64,000 bases of DNA from Peromyscus leucopus. Its lineage: Eukaryota; Chordata; Mammalia; Rodentia; Cricetidae. The stretch lies in assembly GCF_004664715.2 (NCBI RefSeq), contig NC_051063.1:74902018-74966017 (forward strand). Reading direction: 5' to 3'. Positions 37,801-52,427 of the stretch are shown one piece after another. Within the stretch, counting starts at the first letter, position 1. Each line of letters begins with the position of its first letter. The notes below the pieces were generated by a model that searched no databases, was not told the DNA's origin, and was given only the letters and a program-made list of their open reading frames with translations. Position numbers and translations under genes: made by a program.

Positions 37801-40800
37801 AGCTATTACCCGAATTTAGCCTTTAGTTAATTCATTTCCCCACTGGTCACTTCCCTTTGGGGCTGCAAATGATAATTAAAGGTTATTGCCTCTCTATGTG
37901 ATTTTTATCACCCCTCCGTTTAGCCCTGGAAGCCTGGCTTTGCACTGCCAAGGGAATACTGCTTGTAAGTGTATATATACCAGGACTTCCAGGGCACTGG
38001 AGGACAGAGAAGAGAAAAGAGTATGGAAGAACTAGATGGGTAAGAACTTGAGAGGAACAAACTGAGATGGGGAAGAACTAGATTGAAGGGCTAGAAGAGA
38101 GTACTAGGGGAACGAGATGGAAGATGAGGAAGAGCCAGATGGGGAAGAACAAGATGAACGAGAAGGAGACGGGAGAGGAGCGGATATGGGAAAGAACTAG
38201 ATGGATGAGAACCTAGAAGGGGCAGAACTAAGATGAAGGAATTTATGGAACCTAGAGGGGACAACAGATAAATGTATAAAGAAATTGGGCAAGAAAGGAG
38301 CTTAAAATGAGAACAGAATATAAGCTTGTAGAGAGAGAACTGACAGAATAATAAAGTATATGGACTAAGGAATTTCATGTACATAGATTCATTTCTTTTC
38401 TTCAAAGATTAATTATCAGCTGGTTGTAGATTCTTCCTGGACCCTGGGAGGGGACTATCGAGGGGCTGGACCCCCCTAGTCCCCGATAGTGTAGCTTTGC
38501 GTCTTTCCCGGAACTCACTTTGTAGACCAGGCTGGCCTCGAACGCAGAGATCCGCCTGTCTCTGCCTCCCGAGTTCTGGGATTAAAGGTGTGCGTCACCA
38601 CTGCCCGGCCATCAGGCCTGTTGTAAATAAATATGCCCACAGTGATTATCCTGTAACTGAGCTAATCACTAGCAAAGTCCTTGTGTTTCTTCTCTTTTCT
38701 TCCCCCTTGCAGGGAAGTCTTCCATTTTTCTAGAGTAAAAGGAAGGGATCACTACATTTGATCTACTGCCTATAAGCCTGGTAGTGTTCAAGCAGATGCT
38801 CGCCTACAGATTCCCTAAGAGCATTTTCTAAATCCTGCTGTTGGCAATATCAACTCACCAGTTCGTTATTACACTTGGCACAGTGGTTTCAGTAGCTCTG
38901 GGTACTGGCAACCTGCCCTCCCACTTCTCATCCATTGCTTTTAAAATGAATCCATTAAGTATCCAATACCTGCCAGTGGCTATGTGGGGCACTGTGAATG
39001 AGACAGACAGACCCGCTGCCCACCTGGAGCTTATATCCTAGAAGAAAAGGGACAGTATCCAAGTGTATTTTGTAATACCTACTACAAAAAGATGATGCAG
39101 AGCTCAGCAGGTGCTGTGTGAGCTACACAGTCTCACCTCAGGGACCAGGCAAGTCTCCCAAGAGGACTGCGCCATTTGATCTAAGGCCGACCAACCAAGG
39201 CAATGGTGTAAGAGACAATGATCTAGTTGTGTGTGTTGCTGGGGATTGAACCCAGGGCCTCACATGTGCTAGGTAAGCACCCTCCCACTGACCTATACTC
39301 CCAGCACCCTGGACTATCTCTGAAGGGAGGCACCATGCATCTCGCCTAGCACACCCATGAAGCAGTGTGACACAGATTCACGGACGTGTTTCCCCTGTTC
39401 ATGAGCGGTCCCAGCCCAGGAGCTGCAGCGGAACCTACAGGGGCTGCTCATTTGTAATCTGGCAGTGTGACCATGTTGCCTTTGAACAGAATGCCACAGC
39501 TGCTTACGCCTTCTTAAGTAACAGAAAATCAAGCTGGATTTCCAAGTGGATTAGATAAGGAAGGGCTTATCTGTCAGAAGAAAAGAATAAAAACTCCTGT
39601 CAGAACAGCTGAGCTCCACACCGCCGCTGGGATTAGAACTCTGTTGTCCAGGCTTAACCACGTACTGCGTAGCTGAAGGGCTAAGACCAGCAGCAGCTCA
39701 TCCTGATCCAGGGGTTCTCTAATCTTTCTTGGTAGGATCCCTAGCCCCTGGACAACTGTAATCTTAGGATTGATCGTCAGACTGTCATGGGTTCACAAGC
39801 TGAGCATGCTGGGCATCTATATAAGGGGTAAAACACACAGAAGCTTCTCCACAAAGGTTGAGAGCACACAGTTCTGAAGACCCTAATCCTAAAATTCTCC
39901 TGTAGATCTCTAGGTAAACAAGAGAGACCATTCACTTTCCACAATAATTCAATGTAATCAAAGCACTACTGGGTTAATCTGTGCTATATAAACTACTGCT
40001 CCTAAGTTCTTCAGGTAGCAGACTATGTTTGAATCAGCCCACTGGACAAAGATACAAACTAATGCTCTAACAGAGTCAGCCACTCCTCTTTGTAACTTCT
40101 GTATCTACTACTGGGTTAGAAGCACCAAAGTCTCCAATTATATAGTTTTACAGAAAATGCTCAATGGCTTGTAAAACATTGAAATACCATGTTTCCTACT
40201 CCCACCTTGCACCCTCCCACAACTATCTGTCATTATTCAGGCCCTGGCCATGTGTCTACATAAGATTCAAGTACAAGCAAAACAACTATCTAAAAGTTAG
40301 CTTTAATTTGCGTGTGAAAAATCAAGACTACATTAGGTTTATTGCTAATTGGTTCAGATTTTTTTCTGGCACATCTGTGAAATTTTCATAATGGCTTTAG
40401 TTGTAATACTAAACTGAATTAATTGAAGCAGAAAGATAGCAGGATTTTAGCATCCTTTTGAGTAACATCTCTGAATATAAAGTGAATTACCTTCCAAATG
40501 TTAACAAAGAGAGAAATTCATGTGAAAAGCGGGGCATCTGCATATGGTCATTCCCAGCACTCCTCTGTGCAGGCAACACATCCCCTAGAGAATTCACTGC
40601 CCAGACAACAGTTCCAGGATGACTCAGCCATAAGTAACACCACAGTACGTGCAAGTACGTGGCCATACACATCCTGACTGATCCAGGTCAGAACTAAACT
40701 CTGCAATAAGCCAGTTACTAAGGTTCAGAACTCAGAAACTAATGCCAACATGCTCGATCTTCTGGAAGCTCAGGTCAACTTCTCAGCCTGATTCTTGGCT

Positions 40801-43800
40801 CAGTCAACATCTCCTTTTATTGCCATCACTGAGTCTCAATTCATGGATGTCCTTAGCAGGAGACCCAGCACACAGACCGTTCATAGCTACAATACACCAG
40901 GCTCTGATGCCTGAAAGGCCAGGACTGAATCCCACCCCCCCACCCCCCACCCCCGTTTCCCCGGGCTTTGCATTACTGTTTCTTTGTCTGTCAGCTGGAA
41001 AGGTGAGAGCGCCTACTCTTTAGGGTAGTGGTGGGGTTAGCACTACAGAGTTCTGGTTGGTTGGTGTCAGCAATAAAAGGAACAAAAGATAAGGGTAACA
41101 GGAAATGTAGACAGAAAAGGAAGAGAAAGAGAAGACATGAAGAGCAGTGGTGGCGGAGACCACTGGAAGAAGTGTCAGAATGATCAGCTGCAGACCCTGA
41201 GGCCAAAGAGGTACATTGCTGTTGTACCCCAAGTTCAGTGTCTTGAAGATATTACTAATCTTTGGAAATGCATTCGCAGAGACACTGGAGGGACCCAACG
41301 TACGATGGTAAAAGCAACCCCCTGGCTGCACCAGAGGCAGTGCTCTTGAAAGAAAGAGATTTCTATTATAACCACAAGCTGTGATACCCAAAAGGTTAGT
41401 TACCCTTGCTCCATCTGGAAAACCGATTTATACTGAAATACGTTCATTAGATTCACTAAAGCTTTCAATGTACACGCAAGACTAAATTACAAAATGTACA
41501 AAATACAGAACCTTTCTTATATTTTCATTAAAAGATCATTAACACACTGGGCATTTTACATGTGCATGTATACATGTATTTCATAGTATAGCACTCATGG
41601 AAAAAAAGAAAACAGTTCTGCATTCAGCAAAATAAAGCTGTGGGGTATGTCTGCAGTAGCACCCTAAGGCGGCCGCAGGCACATGTCTGCAGCAGCACCC
41701 TAAGGCGGCCGCAGGCACATGTCTGCAGTACATACTAAGGCGGCCGCAGGCACATGTCTGCAGTAGCACCCTAAGGCGGCCGCAGGCACATGTCTTGCAG
41801 CAGTATCCTAAGGCGGCCGCAGCAGCACCCTAAGACGGCCGCAGGCACATGTCTGCAGCAGCACCCTAAGGCGGCTGCAGGCACATGTCTGCAGTACACA
41901 CTAAGGCGGCTGCAGGCACATGTCTGCAGTACACCCTAAGGCGGCTGCAGACGGCTCTCTGCTCCCAGTGCAGTCTTCTCTCAGAAGCCTCTGCACACAC
42001 TGCACTCACACACAGACTGCACCTCAAAATCAAAAAAATGCTTCTCAGTTTGTATCTTTCCTGGTGATAGGCAAACTAACAACTAAAAATGACTTTATTC
42101 AAATTAGCCACGAGCAGGCTTGACAGACCTTAATCAAACTGAGAAATAAAATACAAACCTGGCAACACAGTACTTTCCAGTGAGAAAAGCATCTGGAATT
42201 AGGAGAAACCCACAAGCACAATGTCCTGAGCAAACGAACCATTAGCTAGATACGCATTGTCATTCAAACTGCTGCACACCGCAGAGCAGAACGGTCAATG
42301 CAGAAAAGCCCACGAGACTCACTGGAGAGAACGTTCCTGACGTGTGTTTGTGATCTCAAGGTCGCAAAGCCATACTCACTTGACTTCACATGAGTGGACA
42401 CTCAACTCCTTGTGCAGCAGACCGCTGGTGAGGTGGTACACCAGGACAGCACCATTGCTCGTACCTGCCAAAACGACAGAGGAGACACGGGCCGACTCAG
42501 CCGGAGGGCCAATTCCAACCCAAGTCCTTCTACGAAAGGATCCAAATGATATACGTAAAAGACACAGTGAAGGGGGAACAGGGGTTGGTATGTAAAAGAA
42601 AAAAAAAAATCAAAGTGAACAGGAAGGAAAATCTGTTTCCTTATCAAAATGGGGTCTAATCTCATATATTCTGAAATCTTACTTAACTTCAGGGACATAT
42701 TTCTTTTGAAAGATTTTAAAATATAAATCAATATGTATGATAATTTAAATGTTTCTACATGTGAAAGTTGATGTTTTTGAGACTTGATGTTTACTATAAA
42801 AGCAGCTAACCTGAGCTCATTAGCCAGAGTGTTCTAATATGGTTTGTCTCCTTTTAAACAGGTCACGACAAGACAATATATTATGATGATTAAATGTGAT
42901 TTCTGAAGTGAAGGAAACTTTTACTCATGCCTTGGGTAAGCTTACCCAACACCAAACCTATATTCCTACCTCTTTAAGCTAGGAAAAGCACAAATCGGAC
43001 TGTTAGAGAGTAGATGGGAAAATGTATAAAGCATGGAGCACAGCCATCAGTCACTGGTGTTAACGTGGTTAATCAGCATCTCTGCTACCACTGCACTGAA
43101 CAACAGCTTATAGCCATTGCTGTTCCTAAAGCATTTTGTCTGCCCCAGATAGTCTCTGATACTTCAGAAATGTGCACTTGAGCTCAATGCAATTAAAATT
43201 AAAACAGGCAATGAAACAGAAAGAAATAAGAAAAATATTTCAAGGGAATTATTTGTATAATTTTCCCTAACCCATTTCTTCTTTTAAAACATCCCCAAAG
43301 AGAATAAAGGCCTTTCTAGAAATTCGGAAACCTAAGTATCTTATAAAACGAGTTTAAGAAAAGAAATGGCCAAAGACTCACCAACAGCAAGGAGTGGCTG
43401 ATACATCTTTATGTTTTTCGTGGTCAGTGGTGGGCACATCCGGATGGCAAACTGAGGAGAAGGGAGTCCTGAGAGCAGTCCTGTCAGCAGGAATTTGAGG
43501 TGCACTTCCTGCAGAATGGAGCCTTTGGGGTGCTCTTCCCCAGCAATTGCACTTTGCCCTGATATTTAATGAAAAGCATAAAGGATTAATTATAAATATG
43601 CTGACCTTAAAAATCTACATATGCTCATTAGGTCTAGAACAAAGGTATGAGGTATCTCTCTAGGCAGCAGTTCTCAAACTTATAGTCTGGGGTCACCACA
43701 ACACGAGGGACTGCATTAAAGGGTTGCAGCATCAGGAAGATTGAGAACCACTGCTCTAAGGCTGTAACTAGCAAGTTCTCTAGAGCTGCCCATGGGTCTT

Positions 43801-44256
43801 AAGTCACACCACTAACAACTTAAAGATTTACTTTAATAGATTCAAAAATAGATTACTCCAGGGTCTTGCTACCCAGAATTCAGGGACCTGTGTCTTCTGA
43901 GAAATACTACTTCAGACAGAGCTCCTGAGAAACAGGCACTGAGAAGAGGCCTCAGGAAGAGTGGGAAACCTGGCTTAGAACACTGTCTATGGAATGAGAT
44001 GCCGCAACACATCCTCACCTTACTATCTTTCTTTCCTGCAGGGATACTTTTCAGATAGAGAGACTTTGTAAGACACATTAAACTAGTAAGCACAAAAAAT
44101 ATTCAGAGAACTTGTGATTTCTAATAGAAGCTGTAATGTACCATCATAGCTACAAAAATGTATAGTTTATCATGAAATACCTTATATGTAAAATAAATAA
44201 ACATATTAATAAAGAATGTATGCAATATACAAAGTGCCATTGTAGACAGATAGTTA

Positions 44257-44289
<33 letters not shown>

Positions 44290-47200
44290 AGACTGTAGCC
44301 TGACTGACTTGAATTTGCTATGTAGCCCGGGATGACCTTGAACTGATCCTTTTGCCCCCACCTCTGGGACATTACAAGCTTGACAGTTCTGGGATTACAG
44401 GCTTGACAGTTGAGTATTAAGTTGCATTATTTGCATATGCATTGTGTGTACAAATTAAACAATGACTCCAATTAAAAATTATCCTAAGAAAATATAAGTA
44501 CAATGACTACTATAAAATCAAGACTGTTTGCTAAAAATGCACAAACTTCCTTCCTGTAAACCACTACTCAACACTGGATTTGCCAAAAGTACACAATAAG
44601 GAATATACATGTACATTATGAGATTAAATTACTAAGAGTGGGTGAGTATAATCCTTTGAAGCTATAAACTTATTTTAGTAATGCCATTCTGAAGTCTAGA
44701 GAAGTCATAGAAAAAAATCATTAATTTAATCCAGTTAAAACAATCCCTTGGGATTGACCATCCAATTGATACCAACCACTGGGATACTGGGAAAAAGGAG
44801 ATTTGACAGGTATACCATGAAAACAGACTCCTGGGAACTGTTACACGTTTCACGAATTTTTCCTAAGAGGCAGTTCACACAGTAGGGCAGCTTAGGCCTC
44901 AATGAGCAGCAGCTTTTACTCAGCAAACATAAGCCACTCTCCATATCTCACAGAATTGCTTTCCATTATGGCTAAGTACACAGTGAGTTTCAAATTATAA
45001 GTTTAATTAAAAGTTTTAATTAAAATGCTTGCAAGTGACGAAGCTTCACTTATTTAACACTTATACTCCATTGTCGAGAACTGCTTGACAGTCTCTATCT
45101 TTTGTTTGAAACACTGTCATTTGTATCACTTAGACACCTAAACAACATAAAAATTCACCTGAGTATGGGCTTCATGGTGCTGACTAGTTTTGTTCATTTG
45201 CATTCACAATTCTTTTTACTTTAATATTTTATGCTAAAAAGAGGCAAATTCAATTAACCCAGAAAATTGTTAATGATCAAAAAATTCTGCAAAACTTAGT
45301 GTGTCCAAACTTCCTCGTAAGGATTTGTCTGGAAGAACAGACAGAACTAAAAGGTGGTGTAATTTAACTAAGGACTCTACAACTGGATGAATCAGGACAC
45401 AATGAAGGTCTTCAAGATCAGGGTCCATGGAACACACAGGACTGGAGACCCCTTCTAAGTGCCTTCTCCGGAACCAGGTAGATAAGGTTTACACGAAGTG
45501 TTTTCCACTGCTGCTGTGTGGTTATGGGTATGTTTGTGAACCTCTCTGGGACTCATTCTCTACATAGACGGAGGCATGTTAACTATGCTGCAGGCTGAAA
45601 GATGTACTGTGCATCTGGCACAGCACTAAGTGTAGGACTAAGCACATAGAAAGTACCAGCTGATTACTATGAGCAACAAGGTAATGTTCTTTGTAGCATG
45701 TTACTGACATTTAAACAAAACAACTCACTAGATAATGTCCATTCTCCGTATATTATGTAAAAATTCAATGCAGAAAATCCTTTATAAACCATATTGATAA
45801 TTTAAAAAGAATTAGATGTCAACATTGTGTAGCATATTATAAAGTCTTACAATTCCAAGTTTTATAACATTTGACATTGTTAAGTCTCCATTATTTCTTT
45901 CATATCCTAGCTACAAGATCCTGCAATGACTGGTTATTTTATTTATAAGTATCTGCTAAAAGTAAGAATCTCCAAAGGAGAAAATGCCCACCAAAAAGTT
46001 TTCTTTTTTCTAATATTGCTCAGCTAATTTATTCCTTCAGTGAATCTTCACTGCACATCTACAAAGCACAGTCCTGGGGATACTGAACTATTCCCGCAGA
46101 GTCAAGACCTACTAGAAGAAAGAGAAATAAACACACAGCGAACAACACCGCCGGTCATTATTAGGGACTATAAAGAAAAAGCACCTAAATGAGCTAGATC
46201 AAGAAACAACACTTGGCTTGAATTCTGAATTACACGTAGTAGAAAAAAAAGGGAAAGGCAAGCAATTAATAACGAGCTGTGGGTCAGGGAGCGCACAGGC
46301 CCCGAGGAGGGAGGGACTGCAAAGCAGGGGCTCTCCACCCAGAATCTAGGCATCGGTGAGCCTCTCTCTCATTTAGATCAGAATCTCTCAAAGATGCAAT
46401 TTTCTAATTCCAACAACTGCAGAACCTAACCAAGTCACTTCAGTTATCTTCATGCTTAAACACATTAGACTCCACTGGTTTACCTAGGGAAAAAAAAATC
46501 TCCTCATTTTAGTTTTCCTGACTATTAACTTTGACTTTATAATAACTACCGAGTCAGTTACTCTATTAAAGACTATCTTGTGTGTAAGTTAGAGGGATAA
46601 GACAAGCTTACCGATCATGTTATCCAGGGAAAGGTCTGGGAGTTTGTTCTGTAGCACTCCTACAGGAATCCCACAGAAAGACACTGGTGAGTACAGAGGC
46701 GACACACCGGAACTGCTGCAAAGACACAGTGAGTGAGCGAGCGGACGGTCACACGTATTAGAGCTGGCATTACACATCAGGTACTCAAACAGCAATCCCA
46801 GGCCGTGGTCTTTCACGGTGGCAGTTATCAATCTTGGCAATTATTAATCTAGGTGAAGCAACTGTCAGGACATAATCCCCTGGTGCATGTGTCCTTTAAA
46901 ATGGCTTTATAAAAAACACCTCTTTTTATACGATTCTATTAATTTAAAAGCAGAAACAGAAAACAACAATCAAAGCCCAAGCCAGAGCCTCTGCATTCAC
47001 TCACCTGTTCCGTGCATTTCGACTGCACACGGCAGACTTCAGTTCCCAGATCATGACCCTGCCGTCGCTCACGATGAGGGCAGCTGCGTTCTCATTGACA
47101 GGACAGCACACCATACTGAAGGGGCGGACAGTTTTTGTCACCCTGATCGCATCACACTGGCTTCTCAGGTCATAGGTAAGTTCCTGAACGGGGTCTGGGT

Positions 47201-48190
47201 CTTAAGGGAAAATTGTCTCTTTCAGATGCCAGTGAGGAAGCACAGCAAAAAATACCACCAGTGTCAGTGTAAATAACCTCAACTGAGAGGACAGCGTTCC
47301 GTCACCTGTGCACACTGCCCAAACCAGCGCCATGTTTCACTATTCTGATTTCTTCAGATCATAAAGATACTTCACATGAGAACTACCCAAGTGCAAGCCT
47401 AAAATAACAACCAGGACCACAACACATTGTGTTTAAAACTTTTAAGGAATGCTTTGAGAAGCATCAGTGAATGTTACACTGTAGACTACACTATGGAGTA
47501 GTCTCTACAGTCTGGAAACACCCAGGCTTCATGAAGTTTCTTCCATCTCTGTAGAGTACATATTTCACAAAAACATCACCTATATTTCCCAAAAGATCTG
47601 ACGACTGGATGCCCTGGAGACTAACTAACCTTCCTCATTTTACAATGAAAGCTACCTTAGAGCAAAAGTCAGAGGGTGCCAGGCTAAAGGGGGCACAGCA
47701 GAGGACATACTCACAGAGGTCACATCTATTTGGTCCTTGCATATATCAAGAAGGAAAGACAAAGTGCTGTCTCTCTGCTGCATGAAGGAGGCACTGTTGT
47801 AACGTCAAGAGATCAGCTGGGCGTTTGCACTACTCTGTCACACAAGTAATTACATCTTAACACTTTCTCAAGACAAGGATGTCATCAACACTATTCCATG
47901 TGATGCTGTATGAGACCATTTTGAAGAAAAATGCCATTAACATCACTGTGAGACGTGCATTCACCTGGTTCATCATTTAAAGTAGTAAAGATGCTATTAT
48001 AAGATCTCCGGACTCGTAAGGTTATGCAGCCATTTTCATGGAGGCAAAACAGGCCGTCTCGCTGAGAGCAGGGTATTACCTTTAAAAGAGATGGGTTGGT
48101 TTTTAAAACCTAACAAAGTATTAAATATCTATCAGGAAACTGAACTCATATTTAAAGAATATGAACAAAATAGGACACGGACACGGACAC

Positions 48191-48231
<41 letters not shown>

Positions 48232-51200
48232 TATGTTCTCCAAGATTTAATGAAATAAACATTTTAAAAATTCATTTGCAAACCTAAAATTAACTTGTCC
48301 TCAACATCTATATAAGTTAATTTATTTATATATTTGTGTGTGTGTATTTTCGATACAGTCTTGCTGGGTAACCTTGGCTGGCCTGGAATTCACTATGGAG
48401 TCCAGACTAGCCTTGAATTCAGGGTGACCCTCCTGTCTCAGCCTCCTAAGACATGAGATTACAAGCACACACCACCATGCTTGGCTCTTATCTAGTTTAA
48501 TAAATATTCCAGCACAAATTAGAGAAATTTTTAGGTAAGTCCAGCCAATTAGAAATGCAGGAAATAAGGAGTACTGAGTAAAACCACTGCTACCTCAATA
48601 GAAGAGAGAAGGACAGACAGCTTTTGCAAGGTCACGGGCTTGCTAACTAACATTCACAGTGACTGTGGGGCGTGCAATCGCTACATGCAGATACCTGCAG
48701 AAAGGGAACTCCGGTCCTTTCTATTGCAATCACGCCCACCGTTTGATTCACTTCAAGGTCAAGGATTAAAATCTCCCGAGGGTAGAGCAGCAGCATGTGG
48801 TTCCTCTTGGAAGGCAGATAGGCCAACTGTAGGCAGTCATTGAGAGCTACAAATTCAGCACTGAGAGAAGGATAGAAGATAAACCGCCATCAATGTCAAC
48901 ATCAAGACCCCATCACATAAAAACTGTCAAGAATGAACAGCTATTTCCTGAAATGACCAAAAGGATTAGCAGCTGAAACTCAGACCTCTGCTAACTGCCA
49001 GAATTGAAATTATGGCAAAAATACTGTATGGGCTGGGTAGACCCCAGTGTTTTTAAATCTTTGCAGTGTATAAAGTACACAGTAGAGAATTCTGGTTATG
49101 ATGAGATGGTGGCAGTACCAGCATTCACAAGACAGTTTCATTTTTCCTTTACAATTACAAGTACTAGACTGTGGTGATATATTATGTTCCCCAAAATATA
49201 TCGTGCACCCTAATAAATTTATCTGGGGTCAGAGAACAGAACAGCCACTAGACATAGAGGCCAGAAAATGGTGGCACTCACACCTTTAATCCTTGCATTC
49301 CAGAAGCAGAGATATATCTGGATCTCTGTGAGTTCAAGGCCACACTGGAAACATCCAGGCATGGTGACACACGCCTTTAATCCCAGGAAGTGATGGCAGG
49401 AAGCAGAAAGGTTTTGAAGGCGTGAGGACCAGGAACTAGAGCTGGTTAAGCTTTTAGGCTTTTGAGTAGCAGTTCAGTTGAGATCCATTTAGATGAGGAC
49501 TCAAAAGCTTCCAGTCTGAGGAAACAGGATCAGCTGAGGAACTGGCAAGGTGGGGTGGCTGTGGCTTGTTCTGCTTCTCTGATCTTCCAGCGTTCACTCC
49601 AATACCTGACCCCGGGTTTGATTTTATTAATAAGACCCTTTAAGATTCTGCTACACTAGACTGCTGAATACAGACTTGGGATTTAAGCATAAAACATTCA
49701 GGGTGACAAGGACCACCGACCCGGGAGTACTGTGACCCGGGAGTACTGTGCCATCCATGTGGTCTGGGGCAGGCACATCCTCTACTCTGTCCCCATACTT
49801 TAATGCCATCCTAAACAGTTTATTCTCTTCCATTTTCTTCTAGGCAGGTAGAATATGAAACTTATTTAAAAACAATGGTACTAAGAAGTCTTAAGACTCA
49901 GACTACTTTTAGTATCTTTTATTAAACATTCAATATTTTGACATAATTACATCGAAAGTTTTGGAAGTTTACAACAGAGTTAATCTGGGTGACTAAAAAG
50001 AGAGGAATCTGTATTGCATTAACCTCCTGGTTACCAACCCCAGCGTGTGGGCCTGAGTGACACTGGGCTCTAGTGAACTCATGCAGCCCAGTTCACCGAA
50101 GGGACAACGAAGCACCCTCCAGTGCTCAAGATCACATGCCGGAAAACAAAGCAAGCACGACAAAACTATTTACTCTGCCAAATGATTACATTATTTGCTT
50201 GTGACAAGGAATCCGCAAAAATGTAAAGTTCTACTAAGGCACCTAAAAAGCAATCTTAAGCCATCTCAGCATAGGATGTGAGATAAACTAACCAGTAAAT
50301 TTAACCAGACTATGGTTTAATACAAAAACAGTATTTATCCAAAATCATAATGTATTTATAGCATAATCTTTCAGCAGATATAATTCAATTAATTATTCGT
50401 GGTCTAAGCAGAATAATCTTAGCATATTAAAGATAATTTTCAAACAAATGCCAAGAAAACTTCCAAAGCTATAAAAAAAAATATAAAATTGGCCTTTAAT
50501 CCCAGCACTCAGGAGGCAGAGGCAGTCGGATCTCTGTGATTCAAGGCCAACCTGGGCTACAGAGTGAGTTCGAGGAAAGGCTCCAAAGCTACACTGAGAA
50601 ACCATGTCTCCAAAAAAAAAAAAAAAAAAAAAAAAAAATCCTTATAATTTTACTCAGGTGCAATTTCTTACACAGTCCCAGCTCACACTTTCTGAATGTA
50701 TGCAACATGTCTGACACTACCCTAAGTGCTGGACGGATACACTGTGTCTGTCCACCTCTGTAACAAGCCTCTGAGCACTCTAAAGCCCTGATGCACAGTC
50801 TGGGAGCGTGAAATTTGAACAAGGTTAAAGATGCGCTCAGTCAGGGCTTCCTCAGCCCAGCTCTCAGCCATGCTGGCAACGCCTTCACTTGCATACAAAC
50901 GTCCACCTCTTCTTGACCGGGGAGAGAGCCCAGCACGTAAGTGAGGAAGTGTATCAATGTGAAAATCCAGCTTCCCCCACTCTTCACGTGCTCAGTGACC
51001 ACAACTTTAAAATTATCTCCGAGTTTCACAAGTAAAATTAGGAAGTGATACATTTTAATCTGTAAAATCAGTGAGGAAGTCTGAAAAGAGGGCACTGAAT
51101 GCCAAATCTCTCCAGGGGAGAGGACAAAGAGAATGCCTTCTCCACTACTAAATTCAAGATTGGGAGAGGAGGAAGGGTGAGGTGAAAGAGAAAGTTTATC

Positions 51201-51989
51201 TTGATGTAGCTCCAAAGTCAACGCTCTCGGAAGTGACAAGGGAGAGCTTCAGGCTCTAGTCAGTCTTTCCCTCGACTCACCTGGGTTTCTCCTGAGTGAT
51301 TAAAATCTTCACTTTATGAAGAGCCTTCTTGGCTCCCGTGGCTGTGGCCAGCTTGTTATGAGCTGGGCTGGAGTGCGGGCTGGAGATGTACACTTTCTTC
51401 CCAGGGCCTGAGGGAGGCTTGGATGGAGAGAAGTCCGAGATAAAAACAATGCCCTCGCTGGTGAGTACTACATGGGGAGAAGCAGAACTCTGATTAAGGG
51501 TTAATCCAGGTTAGCACACAGCTTTACTGTAACCCATGAAAGCAAGGTAAGAATACTTATTGTATGAGCCCGCAACGCTCTATTCTGAACACGTGGAATG
51601 CTATCCCACAGAAACAGGCAGCCACTACAATACTCCAGAAGCCTCCAATCTGAGCTTCTCAATTACATTTTATATTAAAAAGATATTACAAGATTATTGG
51701 CATAGAGGACAAATATTGGTTCTTTCAGAAAAAAAATCTATGCGTAGACTATCATTGCCATTATATCCTATAATTTCAAAATCCAAGCATTTCTTAGAAT
51801 ATACAAGCCACAGGAAGACTACCACATGTAAGAAACCTTGTGTTACCTTTGGCCAGGCTCAAATATTTGATTTGATGACACTAAATTTTTATGACTATTC
51901 TAAGTCTAATAATTATCTCTTTCCTTCTCAAATATCAGCCTGAACCTTAGGATAAAAGTGTTCTTTGTACCTGTATGTCTATATGTAAT

Positions 51990-52052
<63 letters not shown>

Positions 52053-52373
52053 GGCACACACTCAAAGACTTAGAAAAATCCTCTACCTCACACCCTGGCT
52101 AATATTGGGTAGGCAGAGACACACACCTTGCTAGGTCCTGACATCAGGGAAGCTGCTGTAGGCACAGGGATCCAGGCGATGCTCTAACAAGTATATGGCA
52201 CATTAAGTGCAATTTAAATACAAAATGGCAGTGGACACTTGAAAAGCAGAGGAAGGCCGGATGCAAGTGATGAGCACCTGAATCCAGCAGTCAAGAGACC
52301 AAGGCACAGGGACCATGGGCTTGAGGCCATCTGGAGACCTTTTCTCAAAATACTAACACACACACATGTACAT

Positions 52374-52427
<54 letters not shown>

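Noticed and set aside
41660..41830. CRISPR-like regular repeats
   Set aside because: A tandem minisatellite without spacers in a mammalian intron; not a CRISPR array.
41581..42067. Open frames with repeated [15 protein letters not shown] peptide
   Set aside because: Translation of the 36-bp minisatellite.
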